From positions 1 through 43,447 of the forward strand of contig JADJBE010000009.1 in the NCBI GenBank assembly GCA_016703895.1: a stretch of 43,447 bases of DNA, read 5' to 3'. Under the pieces are notes generated by a model. The model was not told the DNA's origin, searched no databases, and saw only the letters and a list, made by a program, of their open reading frames with translations. Below are positions 43,163-43,447 of this stretch, piece after piece; position 1 is the first letter of the stretch, and each line of letters starts with the position of its first letter. The translations under genes were made by a program, and so were the position numbers. The DNA is from Pseudomonadota bacterium (lineage in GTDB: Bacteria; Pseudomonadota; Gammaproteobacteria; Steroidobacterales; Steroidobacteraceae).

Positions 43163-43447
43163 TCACCGCATCAGATTCGGTTGTTGTTTTCCGCACCAGA
43201 AAGGCTGCTGGCCGGCCTTATCCTGACCCTGGCTAGATGCAAAATTGGCAAAAACCGATTGATCGGGTCTCGAGCACGATTGCAGAGACTGCGTGAAGTC
43301 TATCGACCGCCGTCCTGATAGAAGGTTTCCGACCCACCGGGGCCAATTCCAACGTACTTTCCGCCAAGCTAGCCCGCCGTTTGGATACTGGCGTCACTGT
43401 CGTCAGGAATCTGGTTATATTCGTTGTCACTACGCAACACTGCGACG
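43163..43447 (-). CDS. mlaD: MlaD MCE protein, C-terminal part, runs off the window
   Basis: Minus strand, from the window edge: AVLRSDNEYNQIPDDSDASI, QTAG, then after an indel LLGGKYVGIGPGGSETFYQD and RIDFTQSA, with a tail ending CGKQQPNLMR at 43163. This is the end of the MCE domain and the C-terminus of MlaD. The gene order mlaD-mlaC-mlaB is canonical. The 5' part is outside the window. Confidence 0.8.

Noticed and set aside
36301..43447. Degenerate region of pseudogenes
   Set aside because: Catalytic and structural motifs of dapA, bcp, phoH, bepA and mla genes are all intact; only single-base frame changes are present, with no large deletions or consistent stop codons.

Overview
The window reads as a gammaproteobacterial chromosome segment. 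The order tRNA-Ser(GGA), 4.5S RNA, dnaX, ybaB/ebfC, recR, the dapA gene followed by a BamC-type lipoprotein, and a bepA-mlaA / mlaDCB neighbourhood are all gammaproteobacterial in style. The accessory content (NO-reductase-like heme-copper proteins, a flavocytochrome c sulfide dehydrogenase, an ethylbenzene-dehydrogenase-type molybdoenzyme, a UbiD-type decarboxylase, many c-type cytochromes) points to a respiratory, probably denitrifying or facultatively anaerobic organism. I would not name a genus from this alone.

Layout: 63-1003 rsgA (broken by frameshifts). 1017-2311 a Sel1/TPR gene framed by two inverted copies of a long composite hairpin element. 11923-2318 (minus strand) one tightly packed operon: small membrane subunit, CuA subunit (NorS/CoxII-like), heme-copper subunit I (NorY-like), heme O synthase, SCO1/SenC, a cytochrome b-[4Fe-4S]-MvhD fusion, an unrecognised anchored protein, a second and divergent heme-copper subunit I, and a cytochrome b-[2Fe-2S]-flavin reductase fusion. 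A 20-bp FNR/DNR-type palindrome separates it from the divergent heme A synthase and cytochrome c5 genes. 13524-18017 a type II DMSO-reductase-family enzyme (alpha, beta) with a convergent TorD-type chaperone. 18261-19664 a UbiD-family decarboxylase. 23418-19678 the operon SHP - diheme cytochrome c - cytochrome b561 - QseB/QseC-type two-component system, with a PmrA/QseB-type direct repeat in its promoter. 23673-26855 a secreted charged protein and a P-type cation ATPase. 28446-26863 FccAB. 32858-28706 a TetR-controlled HlyD/ABC export operon. From 32935 onward housekeeping genes.

The most unusual part is the nine-gene heme-copper operon. It combines an sNOR-like (NorSY-SenC-type) enzyme with two different cytochrome b fusions, one carrying ferredoxin and MvhD domains and the other a ferredoxin/FNR reductase. 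It also contains a heme-copper paralogue that seems to have lost the tandem-histidine CuB ligands. I read it as a candidate uncharacterised NO-linked or quinone-linked electron-transfer system. The second unexplained structure is the pair of hairpin elements around the Sel1 gene: their ~140-bp core is shared but their outer stems differ, while each outer stem remains self-complementary.

Data quality limits some calls. Single-base frameshifts occur about once per few kilobases in the middle and roughly every 100-200 bases in the first 1 kb and the last 7 kb. At least two sit in homopolymers where one base restores a conserved protein, so I treat the broken genes as intact genes with sequence errors unless stated.
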